Translations under genes and position numbers: made by a program | In this document: positions 27,239-50,583 of the stretch, one piece after another | Layout: the number at the start of each line of letters is the position of its first letter | Position numbering within the stretch: position 1 is the first letter of the stretch | Origin: Bugula neritina | Lineage: Eukaryota; Bryozoa; Gymnolaemata; Cheilostomatida; Bugulidae | Assembly: GCA_964035545.1 (NCBI GenBank) | Contig: OZ037765.1 | Location: 12,270,698 to 12,334,697 of the forward strand | Reading direction: 5' to 3' | Length of the DNA stretch: 64,000 nt | Notes under the pieces: model-generated | Told to the model about the DNA's origin: nothing | Database searches by the model: none | Seen by the model: the letters and a program-made list of their open reading frames with translations, nothing else

Positions 27239-28816
27239 TTAGTAGCCAGAGAGAGATGGCACGGCCAGCTTAGTGGAACTGATGGAGGCACCAAGTTTCT
27301 TGTGGCCAGCCACACCAGCAGATACCATACGTCTGGGAGTCTTAGTCACAGGACTATCACTGATGTCGGCTAGCGCTTTCCTAAAGTTTAGGTCAATCCA
27401 TTAAACCAGTGACAAAATCAGTGGGTTAAGTATAAAGTTACATGCAGCTTAGGATTCTCCATAACTCGACCTTCTCAAAACAAGCTAGCTACCTAACAAT
27501 AATGGTTTTGATAGAACCATTCCACAAGCAGCTCCGAGTTGGGCTGACTAAATGAAATAGTTTGAGATTCTCAAGTTTGGGGTTCCAAGTTCGAACTTAA
27601 GCCCTCAACAATAAACTTGAGAATCCCAAACTACTGCACTCAGTCACCCCCAACTCGGAGCTGCTTATAGAACAATTCGTTTTCATATGTGTAAATTTAG
27701 GTGAACCCCCATGAATTAGTAAGAAGGTTAATTTAGTAATTTAGTACTTCCGACTAAAGTGTGTAAACACAAGTTTAAGTGCTATTCATAGCAAAATAAA
27801 TATAATGTGGTTTGGTGATTTTTGAAGAGTAATAAATTGTAATAACTCCAATACATGTCTAATTGGGCTGGACTGCACAAGTAATGTTGAAAGAAGTAAT
27901 TATTGTAGATACAGCCATATAGATTAATCCTATCATAATGCATTGGATGCACCATACATGTAGAGTTGAAATATGAAGCACTTCCACTTACACAAAACAT
28001 GCCCATTATGCCCCAATACATAATTGATCAGAAGAAAAAATCTGCATTCAATTAATTTGTTCAATACCAACAAGCAAATTTCACAGAGCATAGGTTGAGA
28101 ACACAATTTTGTTTATGTACTGGGAAAAAAGTTATTAAATCACCTTTTGGATATCCGTGAAAAAGTATCATCTAAGCCTGGTGTCTCAATACAAAAAGGG
28201 CTATACATCTTTATAGATAGGGGGGTGGACAAGCCCTGCGCTTTAATTCTCTCAGACCGCCGAGGTGTTGTATAGGCATGATTAATCATTCTAGGGGATT
28301 CACGCAGGCTTATTTTCTTGTATTGCTTGCCTTTTAATTTCTATAACAAAGACATTGTTATGCTATAAAAAAAAATAGTAAAACTTTTATTCAAACTAAA
28401 CTATTTCATAAAGTTCCAGATCAAAAACACTGAGTGATGGAGTAAATAAAACAATTGCAATATACATTAAATCTACCAGAAAGCAAAATTATAATAATTA
28501 CCTTTCCAATGCTCATTATTGCAGACTTCATTGTATTCAACCCAGAAAATTCTTTAGGCTGAATGTTTTCAGCTTCTGCAATCGAATTTAGATTCTCACT
28601 TGTAGCAGCTTTCTTGTTTTCCTTTACCTGACTAACTTTTGATTTACTAAAAGACTTTCTAAAACTTGATTTCTTGATGTTGCTGTGTGTAACATCAGTA
28701 GAAGAGTTAAGTTTCTTCAGTGAAGCTGCAGGTGGTGTTTGGATGGTTTTCTCCGCTGCTAACGCATTATAGCGGTTACTCTTACGAATGCTGAGTTTTC
28801 TACGCAAATCAGACAT
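27239..28816 (-). CDS. Small basic protein with KEN box and D-box (family unknown)
   Basis: Three exons, 28816-28502, 28340-28144 and 27380-27239, join in frame to 217 codons (phase 0, then AG|G). The TGA just after 28144 belongs to the intron: AAAAG|GTGATT is a donor, and the exon at 27380 (CTTTAG|GAAAGC) continues the frame to TAA. The product is Lys/Arg/Ser-rich and has no recognised fold. It contains KEN (65-67), a D-box RKALADISD (171-179) and two TPRR sites (Thr130, Thr185) fitting CDK consensus. Known: KEN plus D-box is typical of APC/C substrates degraded in mitosis or G1. Inferred: a mitotic or chromatin regulator. The segment MKSAIMSIGKKLK faintly recalls vertebrate PIMREG; I would not assign it on that. 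The gene model is fairly secure, the function is a guess. Confidence 0.75.
27519..27676. mobile_element. Fold-back MITE, family A, copy 2
   Basis: The same hairpin as at 13830-13990, sharing CAAGCAGCTCCGAGTTGGG, TGACT, ATAGTTTG and ATTCTCAAGTTTGG words in the same order. It sits in the second intron of the KEN/D-box gene. The right arm, read in reverse complement, begins TTCTATAAGCAGCTCCGA. Arms within a copy are as similar as the two copies are to each other. Confidence 0.8.
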
Positions 28817-31800
28817 CTTGGTTTAACTACAACAGCAATCAGTTCTATCATAAAATATTTATTTTGCGAAAAAAATTGATGCAGGGGTAACATGGGCACA
28901 GCGATCAAAGGGGTACAAAAAGCCGGTCATATTGTGAGAAAACTTATTGACTTACAGTTGTGATATTTGTTAAAAAAAAAGGTATTGACATCATTATTCA
29001 GCCATTGTAGTTTTAACACTTGCGGAGCATACATATTGAAGAGGCGAGTCAAAAACTGTTTTTACCTACTTTTTGTAAATTTTTAAGATGTCATTAAAGC
29101 TTTATAACTTTTTACACTCAAAGGTAACAAGCCTAGAATTTACTGATATTGTTGCCATTGCTTGTTTCTACATTGCTTAACTAACATAACAGCAAACTCT
29201 AAATAAATTTTCCTTGAGCCACATTTATTTTCAACTTGGCCGCACGGGGCACAATGGGCCACCTGATCATTGCACCCTGATCACTGTTATTAGTTTGTTT
29301 GCCCAAAGATTTAGTTGAAATGTTAATAAAATCTATAGATATAACCATCTGACATTTTTGTAAAATATCAAAGACATTATGGTAAGACTACCAAACTACA
29401 AGATGAAGCTCCCCTAATATAAACATCTGGTGAGGTTATTGCTTTGTCATTTCATACATCATACAAAACACTCTGCTGTTGGTACTAGTGCATAGTCATG
29501 ATATTCATCATACATTCTATGATTGAGGGAATATACATGTATTTAACTAAAATAAATTGTGATTTGCTTATTTCCTCCCCCTTCCGTACTCCAGTCACAA
29601 ACCTCAGCCATGCACCTTAGCTACAGTTCATAGAAAAAAGTTCACTCGGAATTTTGTAGTATATGTTGCTAAAGTTGTTTCTGATGAAAGTTACCGTGAA
29701 GTGAAAATAGAAAAAATATTTTTAGTTCTAAACAGTAATGATAATGGTACCGCAGAAATGAGTGATGTGCGTTTGAGTTTGCCTCCCGTGGTGGCACAAA
29801 CTGTACAGCTAAACTGATTTTTGCTGTGGTTAGGAAAGAATATGTTTATTTATTTGTAATAATAAATAAATAAAGTTCAGATGCAACCAAATCAGCAAAG
29901 TTTCAATATATTTGTTGTGTCCCACCCAGTGGCCCATTGTACCCCGATACCAGGGCACAACGGGCCATTTTTTCGTCATGAAAATTTCATTATTCTGAAA
30001 GTTGTGAAAAAGATAGAAACAACCAACTGATACCTATAATAGACAAGTGGTGTAGTATTTAGACTAGAGATTATTGAACTAGTAACTTGAAAAGCAGACG
30101 AATGAGAGCAAAAAATTCAAAATTCGGCCCGTTGTACCCCCCTCCCCCTACTTGTTAAACTTTAACACTTTTAGTAATAAGAAATAAAAAAGTTGTTGTT
30201 GTTGATAATAATACTGTTATAATCAGGTTATACTGTTCTACTTCAATATTTATGGTAATAGTTTAGATTTTACAACATTATTGTGGTAGGTATTATGGCA
30301 ATAACAATGATCCTATATCTTATATTCACTAGGAAAATCTCGGTTTAAATAAATATTAAAATAAAGAGTAATATTATGATTATCATAATCATTACTAATT
30401 ACACTTACAGTAAGTGTGGTTAGTGACTCAAGGCTACTTATTAGATTTAATCTGACTTTTAGTTATTACTTAAAGTTGATGTTATACTTGTAAGTTAAAA
30501 CTTGTAAGCTGTAGCTATTAGGCTTAGCTGGCAACTAAATTCAAGCACAATGAGTATCAGTATGACAATGTTAATGTAAGACAAGGCAATGAAATTGAAT
30601 GTCACCATAATCAAAATGATAATGATAAACTTTAAGTGTAACTTTAACCTACACTTATAGTTATAGACTTAAGCATTCATATTAAAATAATCATAAACTA
30701 AAACATGAAGAGCATCAACATGATTAATGATAATCATGACCACCACTATTACCAAGTTTAAGTGAAGTTCTAAGCGGTCATGATTTTCGTTATCATTATC
30801 ATTTGATGATCATGGGGATTAACTTCAAGTACTCAGTCTGAGTCCCACAGGCTACATGCCTATGGGCTATGGCTACGAGTACCTATTCATAATGATAATA
30901 TAATCAACTACAATTTCAACTACTACTAGTACTACCAGAAGTACTAGTAGAACCAGATCATCAATTTCAAGTTCAACTTTAAATCTTCAAGTTTAGGCAA
31001 GATGAAGAACTAAGATAAACTACAATATCATTAATATTAAGCATTAAATTTATTTTTAAATTAAAATTCAAGGAATTTGAAATTTGTAGCCTTTACTGTT
31101 ACCTACATCTAAACTTCAACTAGTCAACAACAACATCTATTTAAAGCTTGAGTCTGACTAACTTTTAGATTCTCTCACACTCTAACTCTAAGTCTAACAC
31201 TAACAGTAGCACTATGAGTATGAGTATGACTAACTGTAACACTGTAACAGTAGCAATTAAAAATTGAAATTTAAACACCAACAGTAACACTAACTTCCAT
31301 ATTCATACTCATATTGATATTAAATTTAAAAATAATTATACTTAATTTTATAATATATCGAATTCAATATCAATAACAGTTAGGTACTTTTCACTTTAAT
31401 TTTATAACTTACAGTTACACTACCCTACGCACGCTGATACTTAGAGCTGGTGAGAGATTTTTCCACCCTGGCACCTACCAGTGATATTGTTTCTGTTTGG
31501 TTCGAAATTAATTAAAGAAATAGTATATACACTATGACTATACAGCTACAGGTATCCTAATTTCTACATTGACCTAGTTTGTGGACCGCTATCTTTATTA
31601 TTTAAATCAACATGCCGCTTGTGTGCAAGTTGAACCATTTTCACAAGTGCCCGCTTTGGCTTTTGACCTCACACTTATCCAATCTCTGAGTCAGTTCAAC
31701 TGAAATTGGTTCTGAATGGACAGTGTATATGCGGTCAAAATATTACGTAATAGAGTTATCCTCTCAATACCTAAAACACATCCTGCTATTTAACAGCTAT

Positions 31801-32280
31801 ATAACGACATTAGTATATATTATTATTATCTATTGTAACCCTTTTACAAATTCGGAAAAAACCTATGGCACTACGTCGTAGTATTTTCATTATGGGTTTC
31901 AACTATTTACTATCATTTATTAGCCCCGTGACTATCGATATTTCCCATTTTTAATTTGTTTCCGGTACAAACAAATGAAAATGGTTATACTTATAGCTGT
32001 AGTAATTCAAACAGTAATTCACTAATCAAACATATTGGTAATACAATAGCTCTAAATTAAGTAGACATTAAACTTGATATTTTATTTTAATAACATTATA
32101 TTCATTCATTGATTATTCTGAAAGTACAATTTGAATTTAGGTGTTTAACTTTATATTATAACTATAAGTAATAAATTATATTTATTTAATTTTATATTAT
32201 TATTAATATTATATGATTAATGTTATAAAATTTAATTATTATAATTATAATTCTCATAAAACATGTGTATCTGTGTGGAG
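28817..32280. other. Gene-free stretch: transposon-like debris and degenerate repeats
   Basis: No exon is supported. The first part (28880-30150) carries repeated GGGGTACAA/GGGCC words discussed separately. About 30360-31440 is degenerate low-complexity DNA made of TAA, TAC, TAG, CAA and TCA-like triplets and short hexamer echoes. From 31440 to 32280 it is plain A+T-rich sequence with no gene seen. Confidence 0.6.
28880..30150. mobile_element. Decayed DNA-transposon-like block with GGGGTACAACGGGCC-type words
   Basis: The left side has CAGGGGTAACATGGGCAC and AAAGGGGTACAAAAAGCCGG. The right side has GGCCCGTTGTACCCCCC, the inverted form. Internal copies occur near 29241 (GGGGCACAATGGGCCAC) and 29925-29970 (GGCCCATTGTACCCCG, then GGGCACAACGGGCC). 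The inverted arrangement suggests terminal and subterminal repeats of an old DNA transposon. No transposase frame remains, and the ends are uncertain. Confidence 0.4.
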
Positions 32281-32522
32281 TCTCTAGACTCACAAAGAGG
32301 AAGAGGAGACTTTCACGGAGGAGTGTTATGAAGGCGTGACTTCAGAGATTCTAAGGTCTCTGATTCAGATTGTCCTGGAAACTAGAACGAAACTATGTTA
32401 AAATTTGTTGGTAATGAACGAGGAATATGTCTGGACATGTTACGTGTTAAGATAGATAGACAATTAGTTTGTTATTGGAAGGTATTAATAATTTCAGAAC
32501 AAACATTTTCATTAGCTAGAAA

Positions 32523-33360
32523 TTAAAGTAGTATTTTTATACCGCTTGATTTTCTACGTGGCTCTAACATTTCTATATTTAGCTGTTCTCGAACCTTGGT
32601 TGTACTTTGAATTCTTTTTAAACTCAATATAAACCGCAGTGCCTTGTTCTGGACTAGTTTTAGTTTGTATATGTTTTTCAAACAATGGGGGTCCCATACT
32701 TCACTGGAGTATTCTAGCACTGGCCTAGCTAATGTTGGATACGCCAACATCTTGACTTTTTCGGGAGCATTATGTAATGTCGATTTTATGTAACCTAGAA
32801 TTTTAGTGGCTTTAGTAATTGTAGTAATATGTTTTTCCCATTCAAAACTATTGTTAATGTGAATGCCAAGGTATTTTATGATATCCGTAATAGTTAGTGT
32901 GGTGTTGCACAAATTGTATTTTATTGTATCTAAATTAAAATGAGTTTTGCCAAAAAGTATTAAGCTACACTTAGTGGGATTAAATTTTCCATAGCAGAGC
33001 CTAGCTTTCTAACTGGTGGAGATCATTCTGAAAAGATACAATAGATGACTAATTGACCAACGGTGAAAACATTAAAGTAGCAAAGAGTTTTATAGATACA
33101 TGAGAAAATAAAATTGAATATATCATTAATATATACTAGGAACAGTGATGGGCCAAGAACTGAACCTCGAGGGACACTCGACAATACTTAGCTTTTTCAA
33201 ACAAAGTTCCCTCTACTAACAACCATTGATACCTATTTTTTAAACGGGCTCAATCCACTTTACTAGTACAGTTGGCACGTTATATTGGCAAAGCTTTTTC
33301 AAAGTATGAGAGAAGAGACTTTATCAAAGGCTTTACAGAAATCATACCCATAGTCATGCT
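32523..33360 (-). pseudogene. CR1-like LINE reverse transcriptase relic
   Basis: From 32912 to 32523 on the minus strand a 129-codon frame resembles the C-terminal part of CR1/L2-type non-LTR reverse transcriptases: YLGIHINNSFEWEKHI, LEYSSEVWDPHCLKNI and KVREQLNIEMLEPRR. Upstream (33360-32912), other frames hold recognisable scraps, DFCKAFDKVS and VPRGSVLGPSLFLVYIND, broken by stops and frameshifts; the catalytic YxDD region is not seen. It is a dead 5'-truncated copy. The flanking 33350-34190 is degenerate triplet repeat. Confidence 0.85.
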
Positions 33361-34190
33361 CATAGTATTAGTGTATTACTATTACTATTAGTAAGACTAG
33401 TAAGTCATACTCATAATCATAATGATAACATTAACTGATTAGAGTAAGACTAAGATTAAATTGTAAGACTAACTTAGACTAAGTTGAAGTCATTACTGAT
33501 AACTGATAATGATGGTGATAACGGTAATCCTTAGCTTTGCCTTTGGCTTTACAATTACTCATGTAGGCTTACCTTAGGCTAAGACTTAGGGCTAGGCTCA
33601 AATATAGAAATAAACACTAATACTAACGCTATAACTAATAGAAATACCAATGGCAATAATAATAGTAAATGTTAATGTAATGGGTGTATAAATATAATTA
33701 TTCTTATTAAAGTAGCTGTAATAGTAATACTACTACTAATAGGAATACTAATAGACTAATCATAATACGAATCTCTTTGTATTACAGCTACTTTAAAAAT
33801 TCAATAACATATTTATTACTTATACTTTACACCTACAGTAATACTAATAGTAATACTACTACTTATACCAATAGTAATAGTTAATAACTAATAATTACAA
33901 GTAATAACTAATAAACTTGAAGTTATGAAGTTAAGCCTAAACAGTTGGAGTATAAACTAAAACTGAACTACTAACTGTAAGAATTTGCTATAACTCTGAC
34001 TGATGACTATGCCTACCAATGGTATTATCCATTATTTTTATTGTTGTGCTTTTTAGTCATACTTTGTACTAATAGTAATAACTATAAGTGTAAGTAATAA
34101 GTATTATCATAACCAATAGCTACTAATTGTAATGGTATAAATATGGATATCTACATAGATACCGTTATTCATTAACTTTCTTAGTCCAAA
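33350..34190. repeat. Degenerate TAN-triplet low-complexity DNA
   Basis: Long runs read as successive triplets TAA, TAC, TAG, TAT with interruptions, for example around 33715-33760 and 33836-33900. An 18-base word near 33705-33722 recurs inverted near 33780-33797 (TATTACAGCTACTTTA). No gene. Similar blocks occur at about 30360-31440, 54900-57070 and 62460-63240. Confidence 0.7.
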
Positions 34191-35630
34191 TAATTTTATC
34201 AACTTAAAGGATTGCTCAATCTTAGTTTATTACAATCACATTATAATTATGAACTATAATTTAATGTGTATGCAAACAATTGTGACTTTGCAAAGGGATA
34301 TGTGCCTAGAAAACAGCTTTTCAAAATTCCAATTTTGAGGGCGGTGAAATTTTCAGCCATGAAAAAGAATAGCCTAATACGTGACGTGTGAACGCCAGTA
34401 ACTATGCTGCACGTGCTAACTATAACGCTAGTATTCAAGGTTGCTGAGCACAATATCAACCAATAACGCTCAAGCAGTTACAGTGCGCTATATAGGTCAA
34501 CTTTGGTGCGCCCGTAATATTGCACAATCTGACCTAGTTTAGATCGATCGCAGGCATTCATCCTAAAGAATGCATGCTTTTGCAATGCTTTTTTCTAATG
34601 GTTACAAGCAAAATATAGCCTAATGTTATTACATACATGTTATTTAGAATGTCAAAAAACTATAGATTAAGATAATTCACATTTGCACTTCTATAAATAT
34701 ACAAATTACGAGCTGAAAGATCACATCTCACAGTCATATTTCTATAGTTATTCATTTGTATAGTCACGTGACCAGCAGGAATGCTGGCGCTGTTACGTCA
34801 CAGTTCCCAGCTCATTTCAAAATCGGCGTTTTGGCTGTTACCAATCTACACCCTCAACTTCAACTAACTTTTTCTACCTTTGGTCAAATGCTTTTTGTCA
34901 ATGCATGCTTAGAAAAACACAATATTATGTGTGTTTGACCTAAATCGCCATTTATTAGACAAGATAGAGCAATCCTTTAAGTGATTGCTGTTATTACTAG
35001 TTGAAAATAAATGATGAATACTAAAATAGCCGGCACAATGAATGTCAATGTTGAATGCTCATGAAAATGAAAATTATAGAATTTAAATTAGTCATAGACT
35101 TAGTCTTAATTTGAGCTGTAACGGGTAGTAATAAAGTTTAATAATTGCATATTAAAGCAATTTCTATGCCAATTGATGAAGTAATGTGCTACCACCCAAT
35201 ATGCATTAATTTGTAGCTTTATTTACTGCATTTTATTTTTATAGTAAGTCACTAAATAATAATTCCTCAATATCTCACATGTAAATATTTGTGTTTAAAA
35301 GCATTCATGTAGTGTTAATTTTTGAAATATCAGGAAAAAATGAAATTTTAGTTGAATGTTGCATCATCACCAGCTACACAAAACATATCAAAGGCGGAAA
35401 ATAATATTATGCAAAATATTTTAACTTTTTAGGTTTGGGTATGCAATTATTGTTCCACTAACCTGTTTAGTTTTTACTAATCCACGTTGGTTATTGTATC
35501 AATAATTGACCCACTGACCAAATGTTCCATTATTTTCCCCTCATGTTTATTTACTTACATGCTGCATGTGGCTTGTACATTCTGTCTATTTTTAGGAAAA
35601 ATATGAGTATCATAAATCATTTATTTGCAG
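34191..35630. other. Upstream region of the SEC14L gene, probable promoter area
   Basis: No coding exon is supported. The only G+C-richer stretch, about 34380-34830, holds several ACGT-cored sites (GCACGTGC near 34412, GTCACGTGAC at 34763, TTACGTCAC at 34793). From 34960 on it is A+T-rich. A splice acceptor TTTGCAG ends at 35630, 32 bases before the SEC14L start codon, so a 5' UTR exon probably lies upstream within this interval; I cannot place it. Confidence 0.4.
34763..34801. promoter_or_regulatory. Palindromic E-box and CRE-like site
   Basis: GTCACGTGAC (34763-34772) is the symmetrical E-box recognised by MiT/TFE and USF-type bHLH-ZIP factors; TTACGTCAC (34793-34801) matches a CREB/ATF half-palindrome. 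They lie about 860-900 bases upstream of the SEC14L start codon, where an untranslated first exon would be expected. Binding is inferred from motif alone. Confidence 0.4.
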
Positions 35631-35662
35631 GACTCATTACTGTTTGACTTGGGATATAAGAA

Positions 35663-46718
<11,056 letters not shown>

Positions 46719-46773
46719 ATTGTGGAAGAGATGGTGAAGAAGTAGATTCTACAAAACTGTTCTCACCATAATA

Positions 46774-49636
46774 GAGGGGTTTCAGACATCCCTCCAGAGG
46801 AATTTGTATTTTAAAGTTGTCTCCCCCTACAGGTATTAGGGGCAGTCTCAATGATATATAGAAGGCCCATAAAATAAGTAGAGATGTATGGTTTGAGTGA
46901 AAACTACTACTAGTATAAGTTTCATTTTTTCTGAGATTAATATTTTGGCATAGGTACACATATGAGCAGTTTCAGAAATTTTTTAAAAAATTTTGTTAAT
47001 GATAAATGGCACAAAAAGAAAACTTCAAAGCATATTTGTGGTTTTGGTTATTGAGCAAATCTGAAGCTGGCAGCTGTCATTATTATTTGCTTTGCTGACT
47101 GTAACCAGTCTGGTTAGAGCTGCTAACCTTTCAACTCTTAGAACAATAATAACATGCTCGTACACTATATAGCTGCACTAGTGGGCTCTGTCTTACTAAA
47201 CTCCAAATGCTCCAAATTATGGGTTGGAACACATGCCTGTACGTTTATGAAGGCACTGGCTCATTTGTATTAACATGTTCACGTACTTACACACCTATAC
47301 TATGAAAATAACTAAGCCACCCTACTATCTAATATTTCTAAATATCAAAAAAATTATTATAAATATAAAGATATGTATTAAAATAGATAGATTAAATTTG
47401 TAATTTCAGACAACATCTTATCTAAAAATGCCAAACACTGTATAACTATATATATTTTTTAAAAGCATTTGTTTACATGGCATGCCTGCAAGTCAATGAA
47501 AATATTTAAAGAACAGTAAAAAGAAGCATATAAATTTCAGAATAGTTTCTTCTTTTCTGAGATGAATATTTTGGAAATTTCCTACCATTCAACATTTAAA
47601 TTAAGTCTGTAAAAAAATTTCACAATGTATTTTCAATAAATAACTATTCTTGCAAGCTGTTTGTATATCAAAATTCCTAATAAAAAAATGTTTTTGGAGC
47701 ATTGTAAATTGTATACTGCTGCATTGCAGAAAAAAAATCATCATAAAAAAGCACTTTTCAGCCAAAGCAACTTATTTTGTTTTCAAAAAAAGTTGAAATG
47801 TACATTTAGTACCAGCTGTAAAGTATAGAAAGAACGAACTATGTCATAATGACTGCATTCTTATGACACTAATAAAATTAAGATTGGCTTTACTCCATAC
47901 GAATCTTGCTCAAAGGTGGAGTTCTAAATAATGCTACTAAGTTTCACTAAATTCCCAGATAATACTTTTTATATCAAATCATTTGGCTTTACTGATTTAG
48001 CTATATTATGTACATTTTGTACTTATTTGACTCTAGGTCAGTTTTCAGCCATATATTTGACCGCATTGCTATACTTCCTTTGTGCCAGCATTCTCTCCTT
48101 TATATCTTTTCTGTGGTTTCTAATAATTTTCAGTGGTATGTCATTGTATGTAAACTATGTGAACCATCAGGCTATCTCTTATACAATGCATGCTGCTATA
48201 AGAATAACAGCAGCTGTTTTGTATTCAATCAACCTCGTTGCAAGAATTTTGTTTGCTTGAAGCTCTCTGTTGAGTAGCTGTCTCTCTATATTACATAACT
48301 GCTTATTCAAGAAAGTGCACGATGAGAACTGTCCAACTTTAGCTGTCTAACTTAAATTACATTGTATAGGATTACATCACTACATAATAAGCTGATTAAA
48401 CAACACATATAAATCGGCCAAAAACACCACACACTTGACTAGCTCTAGTTTGACTCATTTATATTTCGAGTTTTTCACATTACTTGAACACGCTTTAGCC
48501 AATTTGTTGCATTATTTTTCATCCATACATGTAATACAAAGATTTAGTATATTATTTTTTAGGTTTGGATTGTCTAATAGGCAGGTATCGCAGATATTTA
48601 ATCAGACTGCGAAGTTGCTTAGAGAAGCTCTAAATCCAATGATAGTATTTTATCAACACAAGGAGGTTAATAAAACAATTCCACCTCAATGAACTTTGAC
48701 CTAGTTAACTAGACCACTGTAAAATGGCATGCCAGAACAAACACAAACCAGCTTGCAAGAATAATTATTCATTGAAAATACACTGTGAAAAATTCTTTTA
48801 CAGACTTAATTTAAATGTTGAATTGTGGGACATTTCCAAAATATTTATCTCAGAAAAGAAGAAACTATTCTGAAATTTATATGCTTCTTTTTACTGTTCT
48901 TTAAATATTTTCATTGACTTGCAGGCATGCCATGTAAACAAATGCTTTTAAAATATATATATAGTTATACAGTGTTTGGCATTTTTAGATAAGATGTTGT
49001 TTGAAATTACAAATTTAATCTATCTATTTTAATACATATCTTTATATTTATAATAATTTTTTTGATATATAGAAATATTAGATAGTAGGGTGGCTTAGTT
49101 ATTTTCATAGTATAGGTGTGTAAGTACGTGAACATGTTAATACAAATGAGCCAGTGCCTTCATAAACGTACAGGCATGTGTTCCAACCCATAATTTGGAG
49201 CATTTGGAGTTTAGTAAGACAGAGCCCACTAGTGCAGCTATATAGTGTACGAGCATGTTATTATTGTTCTAAGAGTTGAAAGGTTAGCAGCTCTAACCAG
49301 ACTGGTTACAGTCAGCAAAGCAAATAATAATGACAGCTGCCAGCTTCAGATTTGCTCAATAACCAAAACCACAAATATGCTTTGAAGTTTTCTTTTTGTG
49401 CCATTTATCATTAACAAAATTTTTTAAAAAATTTCTGAAACTGCTCATATGTGTACCTATGCCAAAATATTAATCTCAGAAAAAATGAAACTTATACTAG
49501 TAGTAGTTTTCACTCAAACCATACATCTCTACTTATTTTATGGGCCTTCTATATATCATTGAGACTGCCCCTAATACCTGTAGGGGGAGACAACTTTAAA
49601 ATACAAATTCCTCTGGAGGGATGTCTGAAACCCCTC
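46774..49636. mobile_element. 2.86-kb fold-back element between convergent genes
   Basis: Two inverted arms of about 0.89 kb (46774 to about 47668, and about 48744 to 49636) flank an unrelated spacer of about 1.07 kb. Arms differ by scattered substitutions and small indels. Ends read GAGGGGTTTCAGACATCCCT; both are bordered by TA, consistent with a TA target duplication but ambiguous because the join is itself symmetrical. A short open frame present in both arms (46959 leftward and 49451 rightward) is the same repeat read twice and not a gene. The spacer holds no recognised transposase. The left end is 55 bases past the SEC14L stop codon, so the element should lie in its 3' UTR or just beyond; AATAAA occurs at 47635. 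A non-autonomous long-TIR or Foldback-type DNA element is the best description. Confidence 0.85.
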
Positions 49637-50583
49637 TATTCATTTCTCTCTTTCCATGTCAATGCTTAAGTATATCATGCCAGTCAGTTTTTTACATTAA
49701 TTTTGTACTTTATTGGTGTATTGGAATAATTATTGATTCTCATTTTATATTGTGTTCTGAAATGATTTTGTTTGTTGGAAAGTCCAAAAATGCTCTCTGT
49801 GAATAAGTACATATGACCCAAGTTTTTCAACCAGAATGCTGAAGAAATTTTCGCTGTGCTCCCATGTTTGGTTGAAGGATTGCTAGTTGATATATTATTT
49901 TACGTAATTAGAAAATATCATCTACTTAGCTAATATTTGCATCCTAGAGGCAACAGATTACACAATGTGGGAGGGTAAAAGTGTCGTGTATAGATTATGA
50001 TGTTTAAATAGTACCAAAATAATACCTTTCTCAGAAGTGTTTATTTTCTTATAGAGTACAATGTATTTTTATAGTGTGCAAAACTTTAGGTTAGTTAGAA
50101 GTAATGAGCATCATAATTTGTAAGAAGTGCTAATTTCAGAATACTGTTAAATATAACCACAATGTTTCTTTATACCAAACTGTATTTACATATCACAAAA
50201 TATTTTGTTGTAAGGCCTTTATTTTTGTAGTTGGAAATTATAAAAATTCCTGAAAGTACCATTAAATTATAAGTTATATAAAACTTGGAACAATAAATAA
50301 CTGACTTGAAACACTGGTATGTGTATGCATATTTACATGACACTGAACAAAGCATTTACTTAAAAACTACTCGTATAATTTTTGCTAACATCTCAGGTTA
50401 TAAAATTTCACGCACATAATTTGTGTAGACCAAAAGGCAAAATATTTTTACAGTAGAAAAATATGCTTTACACATTTGAAATATGAACAAGTATATGCTC
50501 AACTCAAATGCATAACTAGCTAATCTCAATTGTCGAACATTGTGTAGTATATGAAAAAATTGCGCAAATCTACCAGAATTATC
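49637..50583. other. 3' flank of AKTIP
   Basis: No coding exon is seen. Minus-strand AATAAA motifs at 50223-50218 and 50045-50040, 361 and 539 bases past the AKTIP stop, are candidate polyadenylation signals. The remainder is A+T-rich unique-looking sequence up to the fold-back element. Confidence 0.5.
50218..50223 (-). terminator. Candidate AKTIP polyadenylation signal AATAAA
   Basis: The first minus-strand AATAAA after the AKTIP stop codon, 361 bases downstream. Confidence 0.45.

Noticed and set aside
28140-28142. TGA as the end of the KEN/D-box protein
   Set aside because: It directly follows a good donor (AAAAG|GTGATT), and an exon at 27380 continues the frame with exact phase and adds a D-box.
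47931-48277. Hydrophobic open frames in the fold-back spacer, considered as a transposase or membrane protein
   Set aside because: No transposase motif, composition explained by T-rich DNA, and two overlapping frames look equally plausible.
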